A stretch of DNA of 46,418 nt from Clostridiales bacterium UBA6330. GTDB lineage: Bacteria; Bacillota; Clostridia; Oscillospirales; CAG-272. Below the pieces are notes generated by a model, which did not search any database, was not told where the DNA came from, and worked only from the letters and a program-made list of their open reading frames with translations. Shown here in pieces: positions 24,141 through 31,771 of the stretch. Within the stretch, counting starts at the first letter, position 1. Each line of letters starts with the position of its first letter. The stretch spans positions 1 through 46,418 of the forward strand of contig DJSQ01000188.1 in the NCBI GenBank assembly GCA_002438075.1, in the 5' to 3' direction. Position numbers and translations under genes: made by a program.

Positions 24141-24244
24141 GGAAAACGCGCTTTGCGCCGTGCGAAAAAGCATGGCGCGGGGCGCGTGTTTGCGTACTTT
24201 GAACGGGAAAAGCGGCTTTTGCTTTTCCGAAAGGAGTTGACGGG
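24141..24244 (+). promoter_or_regulatory. Structured leader between the small ORF and the first SipW-like gene
   Basis: Two hairpins: CGCGC..GCGCCGTGC pairs with GCATGGCGC..GCGCG (about 24147-24190), and GGAAAAGC with GCTTTTCC just before AAAGGAG. No terminator-type T-run follows. May affect translation of the signal-peptidase-like gene. Confidence 0.4.
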
Positions 24245-24913
24245 ATGGAAAAAGAGATACATACGGGTGCGGGACGCGGCTTTCTGCGATTCCTCACGGG
24301 CATCCTGTGGTTTGTAATTGCGGTGCTGATGATCAGCAGTGTGCTCCTGATTGCGGAGTCCCTGCTGTTCGGCGACAGGATTCCCGGGAACATCAACTGG
24401 AAGCCTGCGGCGGCAAAGACGGGCGTCATGGAGCCGACCGTGAAAAAGGGCGATCTGGTGATTCTGCGCCCCGTGGGAGAGGAGGACCTGACCGTTGGAA
24501 CGGTGGTCTCCTATCATACCGACGGCGGCTATGTGCTGGGGCGGATTACCGAGCGGCACGGCGCGGTTTCGCTGGTCAAGGGAGATGCGGAAACCGAGAG
24601 CGTGGCGGTGGAGAACACCGACATTCGCGGGGTCTGGCGCGGCACGAGAATTCCGATGGTCGGCTACTTCGTCGCGGGTGTGCAGAGCGCCCCGGGGGTT
24701 GTGCTGATGGTTGTGGCGGTGGTCCTGCTGTACATGATTGTGATGGCAATCATTCGCAGAAGCTACGCGGACGAGGCGGTTGTGTATTTCGGCTCCGCAG
24801 AGGCGGAGGGATTGGCGTTTGTGCTTTGCAGTCTGTCGCTGTTCGGCGGAGGTCTGTATCTCAGACATATTATCCGCAAGGGCGGCGAGACGGAAAGGAG
24901 CGGTAGACGGTGA
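24245..24913 (+). CDS. SipW-type signal peptidase homologue lacking catalytic residues
   Basis: 222 residues; ATG after AAAGGAG. An N-terminal membrane segment (LRFLTGILWFVIAVLMISSVLLI), a signal-peptidase-I-like core (MEPTVKKGDLVILRPV, LTVGTVVSY) and two C-terminal membrane segments match the SipW/archaeal-ER type. The nucleophile Ser, normally in S-G-S-M-E-P, is Val 61 (KTGVMEP). The His expected in the T-H-R-(I/V) block is Gly 99 (VLGRITERHG). It is therefore probably not a peptidase and may act as a scaffold or chaperone for the active enzyme at 26019-26879. First large gene of the locus. Confidence 0.75.
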   Translation: MEKEIHTGAGRGFLRFLTGILWFVIAVLMISSVLLIAESLLFGDRIPGNINWKPAAAKTGVMEPTVKKGDLVILRPVGEEDLTVGTVVSYHTDGGYVLGRITERHGAVSLVKGDAETESVAVENTDIRGVWRGTRIPMVGYFVAGVQSAPGVVLMVVAVVLLYMIVMAIIRRSYADEAVVYFGSAEAEGLAFVLCSLSLFGGGLYLRHIIRKGGETERSGRR

Positions 24914-25452
24914 CACTTCTCAAAAAATATAAAATCATCATTGCGGTGCTGGCGGCACTGCTGTCGGTGTCGTTGGTCCTGCTTGCCGTGCAGACGGTCA
25001 AACGGCTGCGCGCGGCATCGGGCGAGGTGACGGTGCGCAACAACAGCATCGGAGCCGTTGAGGAAAACTGGGAATTCGGCGGCGCGGGTCTGCTCCCCGG
25101 GGACAGCGAGAGCAAGACCTACACGGTGCGGCTCTCCCATAAGGAGGACCTGATGCTGGCGTTCTCGGTGCAGGTCTCGGACGATGCAAAGGGACTGGCG
25201 GACGCACTCATCATCAAGGTTGAGGATGCGGAAAACGGGCAGGTTCTTTGCGAGGAAAAGCTGAGCCGTGCGGCGGAAACCGTGTATTCGGAAAAGATTC
25301 TGTTCAACGGAAGCAAGGAACGGAAAATCCCGTATAAAATTACGGTAACGGTGGATGAAGCGGCGGATGGCGCGGCGCAGGATGCTTCACTGAAGCTGAG
25401 CTTCCGCTGGTCGGTCCTCTCCGCCGAATCAAAGGAGGGTGACGCAAAATGA
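24910..25452 (+). CDS. Membrane-anchored extracellular protein of the SipW/TasA-like locus
   Basis: 180 residues from GTG at 24910, overlapping the previous stop (GTGA). An N-terminal hydrophobic anchor (IIIAVLAALLSVSLVLLAVQTV) precedes a beta-rich outer domain (EENWEFGGAGLLPGDSESKTYTVRLSHKEDLMLAFSVQVSD). The G-L-L-P-G-D-x-x-x-K-x-Y segment is like the phrase that links TasA-type beta-sandwiches. It overlaps the next gene by four bases. Probably a minor fibre or anchoring subunit. Confidence 0.6.
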   Translation: MTLLKKYKIIIAVLAALLSVSLVLLAVQTVKRLRAASGEVTVRNNSIGAVEENWEFGGAGLLPGDSESKTYTVRLSHKEDLMLAFSVQVSDDAKGLADALIIKVEDAENGQVLCEEKLSRAAETVYSEKILFNGSKERKIPYKITVTVDEAADGAAQDASLKLSFRWSVLSAESKEGDAK

Positions 25453-26003
25453 CCGAACAAGCGGCAAAGGGCGTAATCAGACGGCTGACGGTCAGCATCG
25501 TTGCAATCGTTCTGCTGACGGCGGCGCTTACCGTGACCACCTTCATTCTGGTTGTTTCCACGGTGTCAACCGACGGGCATCTGTTCTCCACGGGCAGTGT
25601 CCGCCTGAACCTGAATGACGGAAAGCCGATCGTCTCGGCGGGCGAATGCGTGTTTGCACCCGGGCAGAGCATGGAAAAGAGCTTTACGGTGGAGAATCTG
25701 GGCACCTGCGCGGTGTGGTATAAGATTTACTTCAGCAACGTCAGCGGCGCAATGGCGAACGCAGTGGAGGTGGAAATCCGCGACGGGGACAAGGTACTTG
25801 CAAGCGGGAAGCTGAACGACCTGAACGAGGAGAACACGGAGGCGTTTGCGGACGCGCTGGAAATCGGCGGCGAAAAAACGCTGACGGTTTGGTTTCACTT
25901 TGACGAGGACGCGGGTGACGAATTGCAGAATGCCCTGCTGAGCTTTGATTTCAGCGCGCGTGCAACGCAGGTCCCGAATAACCCCGACAAAAAGTTTCAT
26001 TAA
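25449..26003 (+). CDS. TasA/CalY-like membrane-anchored protein
   Basis: 184 residues, start coupled to the previous gene (ATGA). Hydrophobic anchor IVAIVLLTAALTVTTFILVV is followed by STDGHLFSTGSVRLNLNDGKPI and FAPGQSMEKSFTVENLGTCAVWYKIYFSNVSG, the hallmark order of TasA-type beta-sandwich proteins (strand, P-G-x-x-x-x-K, V-x-N-x-G-T). The signal lacks the FAWFTD end of the other substrates, so it may stay anchored. Likely a structural or assembly component of the surface fibre. Confidence 0.7.
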   Translation: MTEQAAKGVIRRLTVSIVAIVLLTAALTVTTFILVVSTVSTDGHLFSTGSVRLNLNDGKPIVSAGECVFAPGQSMEKSFTVENLGTCAVWYKIYFSNVSGAMANAVEVEIRDGDKVLASGKLNDLNEENTEAFADALEIGGEKTLTVWFHFDEDAGDELQNALLSFDFSARATQVPNNPDKKFH

Positions 26004-26018
26004 GGTGGAGAATTGAGC

Positions 26019-26879
26019 ATGGATGAAGAAGTAAAAACGCAAACGGTTCCGAAGCGGGAAAAGGCCCTGAATCTGATGAAGAATATTGTGACATGGGTCG
26101 TGGTCGCCGTGGCGGTTTTCATGATGATCTTTACCATCATTTCCGCAACCACGCTGAATCGGAACGACCGCAGTCTGTTCGGGCTGAAGATGTATAAGGT
26201 CCTGTCCGACTCCATGAAGGCAACCGATTTTGCGGCGGGCGACTTGGTGTTTGTCAAGGCGGTGGACCCCGCAACGCTGAAGGAGGGGGACATCGTTTCC
26301 TACATCTCACAGAATACCGAGAACTTCGGCGAGACCGTGACGCATAAAATCCGCAGACTGACCACCGATGCGGAGGGTAACGCGGGCTTTGTGACCTACG
26401 GTACCACGACCGATACCGACGACGAAAAGGTGGTTACCTACCCGTTTGTGGTGGGAAAATACCAATTCCACATCCCGAAGCTTGGCTATTTCTTCGACTT
26501 CCTCAAAACCACCCCCGGCTATATCGTCTGTATCCTAGTCCCGTTCCTGCTCCTGATTCTTTCGCAGGGACTGACGAGCGTGCGGCTGTTCAAGCAGTAT
26601 AAGTCCGAGCAGAACGCGGCGCTGGAGGAGGAAAAAGCCAAGCTCGCCGCCGAAAAAGAGGAAACGCAGAAGATGATGGCGGAGCTGATGGCGATGAAGG
26701 CGCAAATGGAAGCGCAGAACGCACAGACGGCACAACCTGCTCAGCCTGCACAACCCGCACAGACGGCGGAGCCCGCAGAAGCGGAGCAGCCGACCACCGA
26801 GCCCGCAGAGGTGGCATCGGAAGAGCCGACAGCGCCTGCGGAGCCCGCAGAGACGGCAGAGACGCAACGGGCGGAGTAA
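26019..26879 (+). CDS. sipW: Active-type SipW signal peptidase I with acidic Ala/Pro-rich tail
   Basis: 286 residues from ATG at 26019 (GGTGGAG upstream); a TTG two codons earlier is less likely. It has one N-terminal membrane segment (NIVTWVVVAVAVFMMIFTII), nucleophile S65 in VLSDSMKATDF, GDLVFVKAV, GDIVSYISQ and H109 in VTHKIRRL. Ser-His instead of Ser-Lys is the SipW/ER type. After the second membrane segment (IVCILVPFLLLILSQGL) comes a charged coiled coil (about 195-235) and an Ala/Pro/Gln/Glu-rich tail of about 50 residues inside the cell. It should cleave the FAWFTD-type signals of the downstream substrates. Confidence 0.85.
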   Translation: MDEEVKTQTVPKREKALNLMKNIVTWVVVAVAVFMMIFTIISATTLNRNDRSLFGLKMYKVLSDSMKATDFAAGDLVFVKAVDPATLKEGDIVSYISQNTENFGETVTHKIRRLTTDAEGNAGFVTYGTTTDTDDEKVVTYPFVVGKYQFHIPKLGYFFDFLKTTPGYIVCILVPFLLLILSQGLTSVRLFKQYKSEQNAALEEEKAKLAAEKEETQKMMAELMAMKAQMEAQNAQTAQPAQPAQPAQTAEPAEAEQPTTEPAEVASEEPTAPAEPAETAETQRAE

Positions 26880-26918
26880 ACAGTAACAATAATAACAATA
26901 AGAAAGAAAAAACAAGCC

Positions 26919-26980
26919 CTCCACGAAACGTGGAGCGGCTACCGTAGAGCGAAAGCGGCGCTTGCGTCCTACGGTAGCCG
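26919..26980 (+). repeat. Two-hairpin intercistronic element, copy 1
   Basis: Hairpin 1 is CTCCACG-aaa-CGTGGAG (26919-26935). Hairpin 2 is CGGCTACCGTAG (26936-26947) with CTACGGTAGCCG (26969-26980). No T-run follows; an SD and small ORF come next. Copies 2 and 3 keep the same pairing with different bases, so structure appears conserved. Bases 26880-26918 are A-rich and hold nothing else. Confidence 0.7.
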
Positions 26981-27009
26981 AGAGGCATAGACAGAAGGGA
27001 GAACGGTTT

Positions 27010-27066
27010 ATGAGAATTGCACAAATCGGCAAATTATACCATGGGGGGGGGCATCGTCTCTTTTAG
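27010..27066 (+). CDS. Leader ORF with 9-G run, copy 1
   Basis: ATG at 27010 after AAGGGAG. It codes MRIAQIGKLYHGGGHRLF and stops at 27066. The nine G at 27043-27051 code GGG. With one G fewer, the frame would continue through a 16-codon tail starting TTG at 27068 and stop at TAG 27110-27112. The tail's codons are conserved in copy 2 (29066-29107) with changes mostly at third positions. Probably a leader peptide whose length depends on the G-run. Confidence 0.5.
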   Translation: MRIAQIGKLYHGGGHRLF

Positions 27067-27109
27067 ATTGGTAAAAACAACTAATTGTGACGGTAAAGAT
27101 AAGACCAAA

Positions 27110-27191
27110 TAGCGGAAGGTCTCCGATGTGTCGACGCGGGAAGCCTTCCTGACCGTGCGTCGGCAAATTCTCAAAAAGGAGATCGAAAAAA
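27110..27191 (+). promoter_or_regulatory. Candidate SD-switching leader of the first TasA-like gene
   Basis: GGAAGG (27114-27119) can pair with CCTTCC (27144-27149), and CGACGC (27132-27137) with GCGTCG (27157-27162), giving an interleaved, pseudoknot-type arrangement. Alternatively GGTCTCC (27118-27124) can pair with GGAGATC (27178-27184), which contains the Shine-Dalgarno site. The two foldings exclude each other because they share bases 27118-27119. The second leader copy (29105-29182) keeps all three pairings. Confidence 0.5.
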
Positions 27192-28895
27192 ATGAAAACC
27201 ATCAACACCAAAAAGGCGTTGATCGCAAGCCTGCTTTCGCTGGTGCTTTGCGTATCAATGCTCGTCGGCTCCACCTTCGCGTGGTTCACCGACACCGCAA
27301 CAACTTCGGTGAATACGATTCAAGCGGGTAAATTGCAGGTTGATATTGTGGATGGAGCGGGAGCTTCTCTGAAGGGCAAGTCCATGAGCTTTGTCGATAA
27401 GGACGGCTCTGCGGACATTCTTTGGGAGCCGGGTGCGACCTTCCGCACAATCGGCTTCAAGGTTAAGAACATTGGCAACCTTTCCTTCAAGTATAAGATG
27501 GTGCTCAACGGCGTGGACGGAAACAATGAGCTGCTGGATGTCATCACCTTCAAGGTCGTGAAGGCGGACGGCACGACGGTTGATCTCTCCACCTTTGAAG
27601 GACATCTCAAAAAGGACGATGTGTCCGACCTGCTCTACATCGAAGGACATATGGACGAGACCGCAGGCAACAAATATCAGGATATGAAGCTGGAGGGCAT
27701 CGGAATCACCGTTTACGCAACGCAGGATACGGTGGAGAACGACAGCAACGGCAATACATATGACGATGGCGCGGCGTATACCGAGGTGATTGACGCAGGT
27801 AAGACGTTTACAGGAAAGCAGACGCTGGATGTCGGCGTCACCGCTACCGATGCGAATGCAATTGCAGTGAAGGCAATTGGCGCGGATGCAGATGTTACCA
27901 TCACGGATGGTATTTATGATGGCGGCAATGGCGGAAACAATATCTGCGTTGCGGCGGCTAACGGAGCAAAGGTAACCATCAAGGGCGGAACCTTTACCGT
28001 TGGCGGTGATGCAGACGGCTACGGAAACTCGGTTGTCTATTCAGAGAACGGTAATATCGTAATTGAGGGTGGGTTCTTCTATACGAATTACAGCTACGGC
28101 GGCAGATACTATGTGCTGAATCAGAGCAACAGCAAGCCCGGAACGATTACGGTTAAAGGCGGTACGTTTGTAAACTATGACCCTTCCAAGGGCGATGATA
28201 ATCTGGGCGGCAATTTTGTGGCAGAGGGCTATATGGTTGTTGCGCAGAAGCAGGCAAACGGTGATATTTGGTATACCGTTGTAGAATCTTCAAAATTGCA
28301 AGAAGTGCTTAAAGAAGGCGGTGTTGTTACGGTTTTTACCGATATTGAAACGGGGAACAGTGCCGACACTTCGGACGCTCGCGTTATTATCAAGAATCCG
28401 ACTACACTGAATCTGAACGCAAAAATCATTTCCCCTGATGATATGGGGAACAATAGCACAAACTTTGTTGCGCTGATTGTAGATGCTGACACTACCATCA
28501 ATGCAGACGAAAACGGCGGAATCAATACGGGCACAAATGGCGGCTATGCTCTCAATGTGAGAAATGGTGCAACCCTGACCATCAATGGCGGTTCTTACTA
28601 CGGCGGTGGTACAACGGTTCAGGTTCAGAAGGGAACGCTGATTATCAACGGCGGAACCTTTGCTTGCGAGCCGTTTGGCGCTCCTTATTATACAAACTTC
28701 CTGCTGAACTGCGTCGATGCTGCTTACAAGAATGGCACGGCTAAGATTATTGTTAAGGGTGGCACATTTGTCAACTTTGACCCGTCCAACAATTCGGCAG
28801 AGGGCGCAGGAACCAACTTTGTGGCAGACGGCTACAAGGTGACCTCTGAAACGAAAGATAACGGTGAAGTTTGGTATACCGTTGTTCCGGAATAA
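27192..28895 (+). CDS. SipW-dependent TasA-like surface protein with beta-helix region (substrate 1)
   Basis: 567 residues; ATG after AAAAAGGAGATC. The signal peptide ends LVGSTFAWFTDTATT, the SipW recognition type. Residues 45-185 form a TasA-type beta-sandwich (LQVDIVDGAG, DILWEPGATFRTIGFKVKNIGNLSFKYKMVLNGVDG). The rest is rich in G-G-x-F/Y turns (VTIKGGTFTVGGD, IVIEGGFFYTNYSYGG, TITVKGGTFVNYDPSKGDDNLGGNFVAEGYMV) typical of right-handed beta-helices, and ends GEVWYTVVPE. Likely secreted fibre or adhesive component. The first 170 residues are very similar to substrate 2. Confidence 0.8.
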   Translation: MKTINTKKALIASLLSLVLCVSMLVGSTFAWFTDTATTSVNTIQAGKLQVDIVDGAGASLKGKSMSFVDKDGSADILWEPGATFRTIGFKVKNIGNLSFKYKMVLNGVDGNNELLDVITFKVVKADGTTVDLSTFEGHLKKDDVSDLLYIEGHMDETAGNKYQDMKLEGIGITVYATQDTVENDSNGNTYDDGAAYTEVIDAGKTFTGKQTLDVGVTATDANAIAVKAIGADADVTITDGIYDGGNGGNNICVAAANGAKVTIKGGTFTVGGDADGYGNSVVYSENGNIVIEGGFFYTNYSYGGRYYVLNQSNSKPGTITVKGGTFVNYDPSKGDDNLGGNFVAEGYMVVAQKQANGDIWYTVVESSKLQEVLKEGGVVTVFTDIETGNSADTSDARVIIKNPTTLNLNAKIISPDDMGNNSTNFVALIVDADTTINADENGGINTGTNGGYALNVRNGATLTINGGSYYGGGTTVQVQKGTLIINGGTFACEPFGAPYYTNFLLNCVDAAYKNGTAKIIVKGGTFVNFDPSNNSAEGAGTNFVADGYKVTSETKDNGEVWYTVVPE

Positions 28896-28908
28896 AATCA
28901 ATCAGTCT

Positions 28909-28972
28909 CTCCATCCATCGGGTGGAGGGGCTACCGAAGCGGATAAGCGTTGGTTTATCCGTTTCGGTAGCC
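28909..28972 (+). repeat. Two-hairpin intercistronic element, copy 2
   Basis: CTCCATCC-atc-GGGTGGAG (28909-28927), then GGCTACCGAAGCGGATAA (28929-28946) with TTATCCGTTTCGGTAGCC (28955-28972). It starts 14 bases after the substrate 1 stop. No T-run. Confidence 0.75.
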
Positions 28973-29007
28973 GAATGGCAAAATCATGAGAGGAGGAGAA
29001 GTCTTTT

Positions 29008-29064
29008 ATGAAAAACAGACAATCGGCAATCTGTATAACGGGGGGGGGGGTATCATCTTTCTGA
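29008..29064 (+). CDS. Leader ORF with 11-G run, copy 2
   Basis: ATG at 29008 after GAGGAGG. It codes MKNRQSAICITGGGVSSF and stops at 29064. Eleven G at 29040-29050. One G fewer would join this frame to the tail that starts TTG at 29066 and ends TAG at 29105-29107. ATG-to-tail distance is 58 bases in both copies. A lost A before ATCGGC shifts the IG(K/N)LY block of copy 1 out of this frame, while the G-run is two longer. Confidence 0.45.
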   Translation: MKNRQSAICITGGGVSSF

Positions 29065-29104
29065 ATTGGTGATATCAACCAATCAAGACGGGAAAAAGAC
29101 GAAA

Positions 29105-29182
29105 TAGCGGAAGGTCTCCTTGCGTCGGCGCGGGATGCCTTTCTGACCGTGCGTCGACAATTACAGAAAAGGAGACGAAACG
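29105..29182 (+). promoter_or_regulatory. Candidate SD-switching leader of the second TasA-like gene
   Basis: Same layout as 27110-27191: GGAAGG (29109-29114) with CCTTTC (29138-29143), CGGCGC (29126-29131) with GCGTCG (29151-29156), or GTCTCC (29114-29119) with GGAGAC of the SD (29171-29176). Changes from copy 1 replace Watson-Crick by G-U pairs and so keep the helices. Confidence 0.5.
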
Positions 29183-31138
29183 ATGAAAACCAACAACACC
29201 AAAAAAGCGTTGATTGCAAGCCTGCTTTCGCTGGTCCTCTGCGTATCAATGCTCGTCGGCTCCACCTTCGCGTGGTTTACCGACACCGCAACAACGGCAG
29301 TGAATACCATTCAGGCGGGCAATCTGAAAATTGACATTGTAAACGAAGCAGGCGTTTCTTTGAAGGGCTCCGACATGAGCTTTGTCAACAAGGATGGCTC
29401 CGCTGATATCCTCTGGGAGCCGGGCGCGACCTTCAGAACCCCGGGCTTCAAGGTCAAGAACATTGGCAACCTTGCGCTCAAGTACAAAATGCTCCTGAAC
29501 GGCGTAACGGGTGACAACGAATTGCTGAAGGTAATCAAATTCTCGGTCGTGGACGAAAACGGCGCGGTTGTGAATTTGGATAGCTATGAGGCGGTCCTCA
29601 AAAAGGATGAAACGAGCGGCGTTCTCTACATCGAAGGTCATATGGCAGAGGATGCGGGCAATACCTATCAGGGCTTAAAGCTGAACGGTCTCGGAATCAC
29701 GGTTTATGCAACGCAGTATGCTGATGAATCCGATAGCAACGGCAGTGATTATGACAAGGATGCAACCTACCCGATTGTTGCGGTTGCAACGGTGACGGTG
29801 GACGAATCCGGAAAAACAACCGAGAAAAGCGAGTTGACCTCCACGGACAGCTCGACAAAGGTTACGGTTCCCGCAGGCGCGAAGGTCGACGATACGAAGC
29901 TGGTCCTGACCATCCATGAAGCCGCAGACCCCGAAAACTTTACGGTAAAAGCAACCGATGTAAGCCAAACTCTGGAAGTAAAGATGGTAGGTCTTGCAGA
30001 GGACAACACGGAGTTGATTCGCGTTGTAATGAATGTTGGCAAGAGTTTGAATGGATTCGCGCTCTATCATAACGGCACCGCAATGACAAAGAAGGATACT
30101 GTGGCAGACCTTACCGCAGATCAGGACTATTATTATGACAGTGCCAAGGGTGAGGTAACGATGTTGACCTCGCATTTCTCTCCGTTTACCTATACCTATG
30201 CAAAGGGAGATTGGAACGATCAGCTCACGGACGATGCCGATTTTGAAACGCCCGTTGATACGGAAAAGAAGGTTGTGACAATTGCTTCCGCCTCGGAACT
30301 GGCTCTGTTTGCAAAGCAGATTACCGATAAGGGAAAGAACTACTCCGGCTATACCGTGAACATCGTTGCCGATATTGATTTGAGTGCCGGACTTTGGAAG
30401 CCGATCAATGGTTGGGGTAAAATGGATCACATTGTGATTAACGGTAACGGGCATACCATCAAAAATATGATTGTTCGGGATTGTATCAATCCGAATAGCG
30501 GTGGATACGGTGCAGGCTTTATTGGTCAGACGAGCGGCTCAATTACTATTGAGAATCTCACTTTTGATTCTGCGAATGTTGCATTTCCCCATGCTGAATG
30601 GTATAATGGCTATGTTGGAAATGTCGGTGGCGTTGTGATGGGCTATACCTACGGAACGACGCTCTTTGAGAATGTCAGTGTGGTTAATAGCACCATTCAG
30701 GGCTACGGTAAAATCGGATGTCTGTTGGGCATGGGTGCAGACCCCGGCGTAAAGGTTACATTCAGGGATTGCGTATCGAAGAATAATACCATTCACGCCG
30801 TTTATAACATGGGTGGACTTGCAGGCAATATTCAACGTGGAAACGGTGTTGACAATACAACGGTGGAAAACTGCACAGTTGAAAATATTGTAGTCGAATA
30901 TGATGCGAATGAAAAATATGCAGATTTGGTTAACGTGAAGGTGACCTACAGCACCAATGATGTAACTGAGGATTCCACCGTGGAAAAAATTGTAAGCGGA
31001 AAATATTGGATTTGTCAAGGTTACTATTGGGGCGGTTATGCGGATTACTATGTTTCTTACGGTGACAGTGCATATGATGCACCTGCGGAAGGGCATAGTA
31101 TGAAACTTGCCAATGGCGAGTATGATGTAAATAAATAA
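29183..31138 (+). CDS. SipW-dependent TasA-like surface protein with GLUG-like region (substrate 2)
   Basis: 651 residues; ATG after AAAAGGAGACG. The signal and the first 170 residues are near-identical to substrate 1 (STFAWFTDTATT, DILWEPGATFRTPGFKVKNIGNLALKYKMLLNGVTG). Residues about 200-330 are a beta-rich segment (SSTKVTVPAGAKVD, TMLTSHFSPFTYTYAKGDWNDQ). Residues about 360-640 carry beta-helix/GLUG-type turns (NIVADIDLSAGLWKPING, IVINGNGHTIKNMIV, GGAGFIG-like, NVGGVVMGYTYG, CLLGMG, MGGLAGNI). The paralogues share their head and diverge in the tail, as expected for surface fibres with swapped display domains. Confidence 0.8.
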   Translation: MKTNNTKKALIASLLSLVLCVSMLVGSTFAWFTDTATTAVNTIQAGNLKIDIVNEAGVSLKGSDMSFVNKDGSADILWEPGATFRTPGFKVKNIGNLALKYKMLLNGVTGDNELLKVIKFSVVDENGAVVNLDSYEAVLKKDETSGVLYIEGHMAEDAGNTYQGLKLNGLGITVYATQYADESDSNGSDYDKDATYPIVAVATVTVDESGKTTEKSELTSTDSSTKVTVPAGAKVDDTKLVLTIHEAADPENFTVKATDVSQTLEVKMVGLAEDNTELIRVVMNVGKSLNGFALYHNGTAMTKKDTVADLTADQDYYYDSAKGEVTMLTSHFSPFTYTYAKGDWNDQLTDDADFETPVDTEKKVVTIASASELALFAKQITDKGKNYSGYTVNIVADIDLSAGLWKPINGWGKMDHIVINGNGHTIKNMIVRDCINPNSGGYGAGFIGQTSGSITIENLTFDSANVAFPHAEWYNGYVGNVGGVVMGYTYGTTLFENVSVVNSTIQGYGKIGCLLGMGADPGVKVTFRDCVSKNNTIHAVYNMGGLAGNIQRGNGVDNTTVENCTVENIVVEYDANEKYADLVNVKVTYSTNDVTEDSTVEKIVSGKYWICQGYYWGGYADYYVSYGDSAYDAPAEGHSMKLANGEYDVNK

Positions 31139-31149
31139 AAAATTTGTCT

Positions 31150-31213
31150 CTCCACCCATCGGGTGGAGGGGCTACCGAAGCGGATAAGCGACGGTTTATC
31201 CGTTTCGGTAGCC
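31150..31213 (+). repeat. Two-hairpin intercistronic element, copy 3
   Basis: CTCCACCC-atc-GGGTGGAG (31150-31168), then GGCTACCGAAGCGGATAA (31170-31187) with TTATCCGTTTCGGTAGCC (31196-31213). Followed directly by GAAAGGAG and the ATG of substrate 3, without a G-run leader. Confidence 0.75.
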
Positions 31214-31242
31214 GATTCGCATAACGAAAGGAGTATTTTGTT

Positions 31243-31734
31243 ATGAATTTTATGATGCAAGCAAAGGCAGAGGGTAATTTGACCAAAATTCTGCTTCCGT
31301 CCGTGCTGTCTATCCTGCTCTGTCTGGTGTTGCTGTGCGGCATGACATGGGCGTGGTTTACCTCCACGCAATCCGCCCCCGCAGCTACCATTATGTCTGC
31401 TACCTACAACATTGATATTGTTGCGAAAAACGGGGAGACCGAGTTAAGCGGGCAGAACGGCACATATACCTTGATGGCAGGCGTTGAGTATACTGTCACG
31501 CTCACTGCCTCGGGGACTGCCAAAACGGGATATTGCAAGATGACGCTCCCGAACGGCACTTCTCTTTTTACTGACCAAATAGGGATAGGCGAAGAGAATG
31601 CTTTTTCCTTTAAGCTGATGTTGGAGGCGGGCGGTGAAGTGCGCTTTTCTCCGCAATGGGGAACCTGTACACAAGATGATATAGCGGATATTAAGCGTGA
31701 CAATACAATTGTAAACGGTTCAATTCAAAAATAA
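31243..31734 (+). CDS. Small SipW-dependent secreted protein (substrate 3)
   Basis: 163 residues; ATG after AAAGGAG. The signal peptide (LLPSVLSILLCLVLLCGMTWAWFTSTQSAPAATI) ends in AWFTS, a SipW-type variant. The mature part (YNIDIVAKNGETELSGQNGTYTLMAGVEYTVTLTASGTAKTGYCKM, EVRFSPQWGTC) is a short beta-sandwich with two Cys that may pair outside the cell. Probably a minor fibre subunit or cap. Last gene before the terminator. Confidence 0.75.
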   Translation: MNFMMQAKAEGNLTKILLPSVLSILLCLVLLCGMTWAWFTSTQSAPAATIMSATYNIDIVAKNGETELSGQNGTYTLMAGVEYTVTLTASGTAKTGYCKMTLPNGTSLFTDQIGIGEENAFSFKLMLEAGGEVRFSPQWGTCTQDDIADIKRDNTIVNGSIQK

Positions 31735-31771
31735 ACGGAACGCATGACCTTTTCGGTCATGCGTTCCGTTT
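31733..31771. terminator. Bidirectional terminator overlapping both stop codons
   Basis: AAACGGAACGCATGACC (31733-31749) pairs perfectly with GGTCATGCGTTCCGTTT (31755-31771), loop TTTTC. It ends the SipW/TasA-like operon on plus and the coiled-coil gene on minus. T-runs are short. Confidence 0.75.

Noticed and set aside
27043..27051. G-runs as simple sequencing or assembly error
   Set aside because: Possible for the exact count, but the run occurs in both leader copies with conserved flanks and equal ATG-to-tail distance, so it was kept as a finding with read checking advised.
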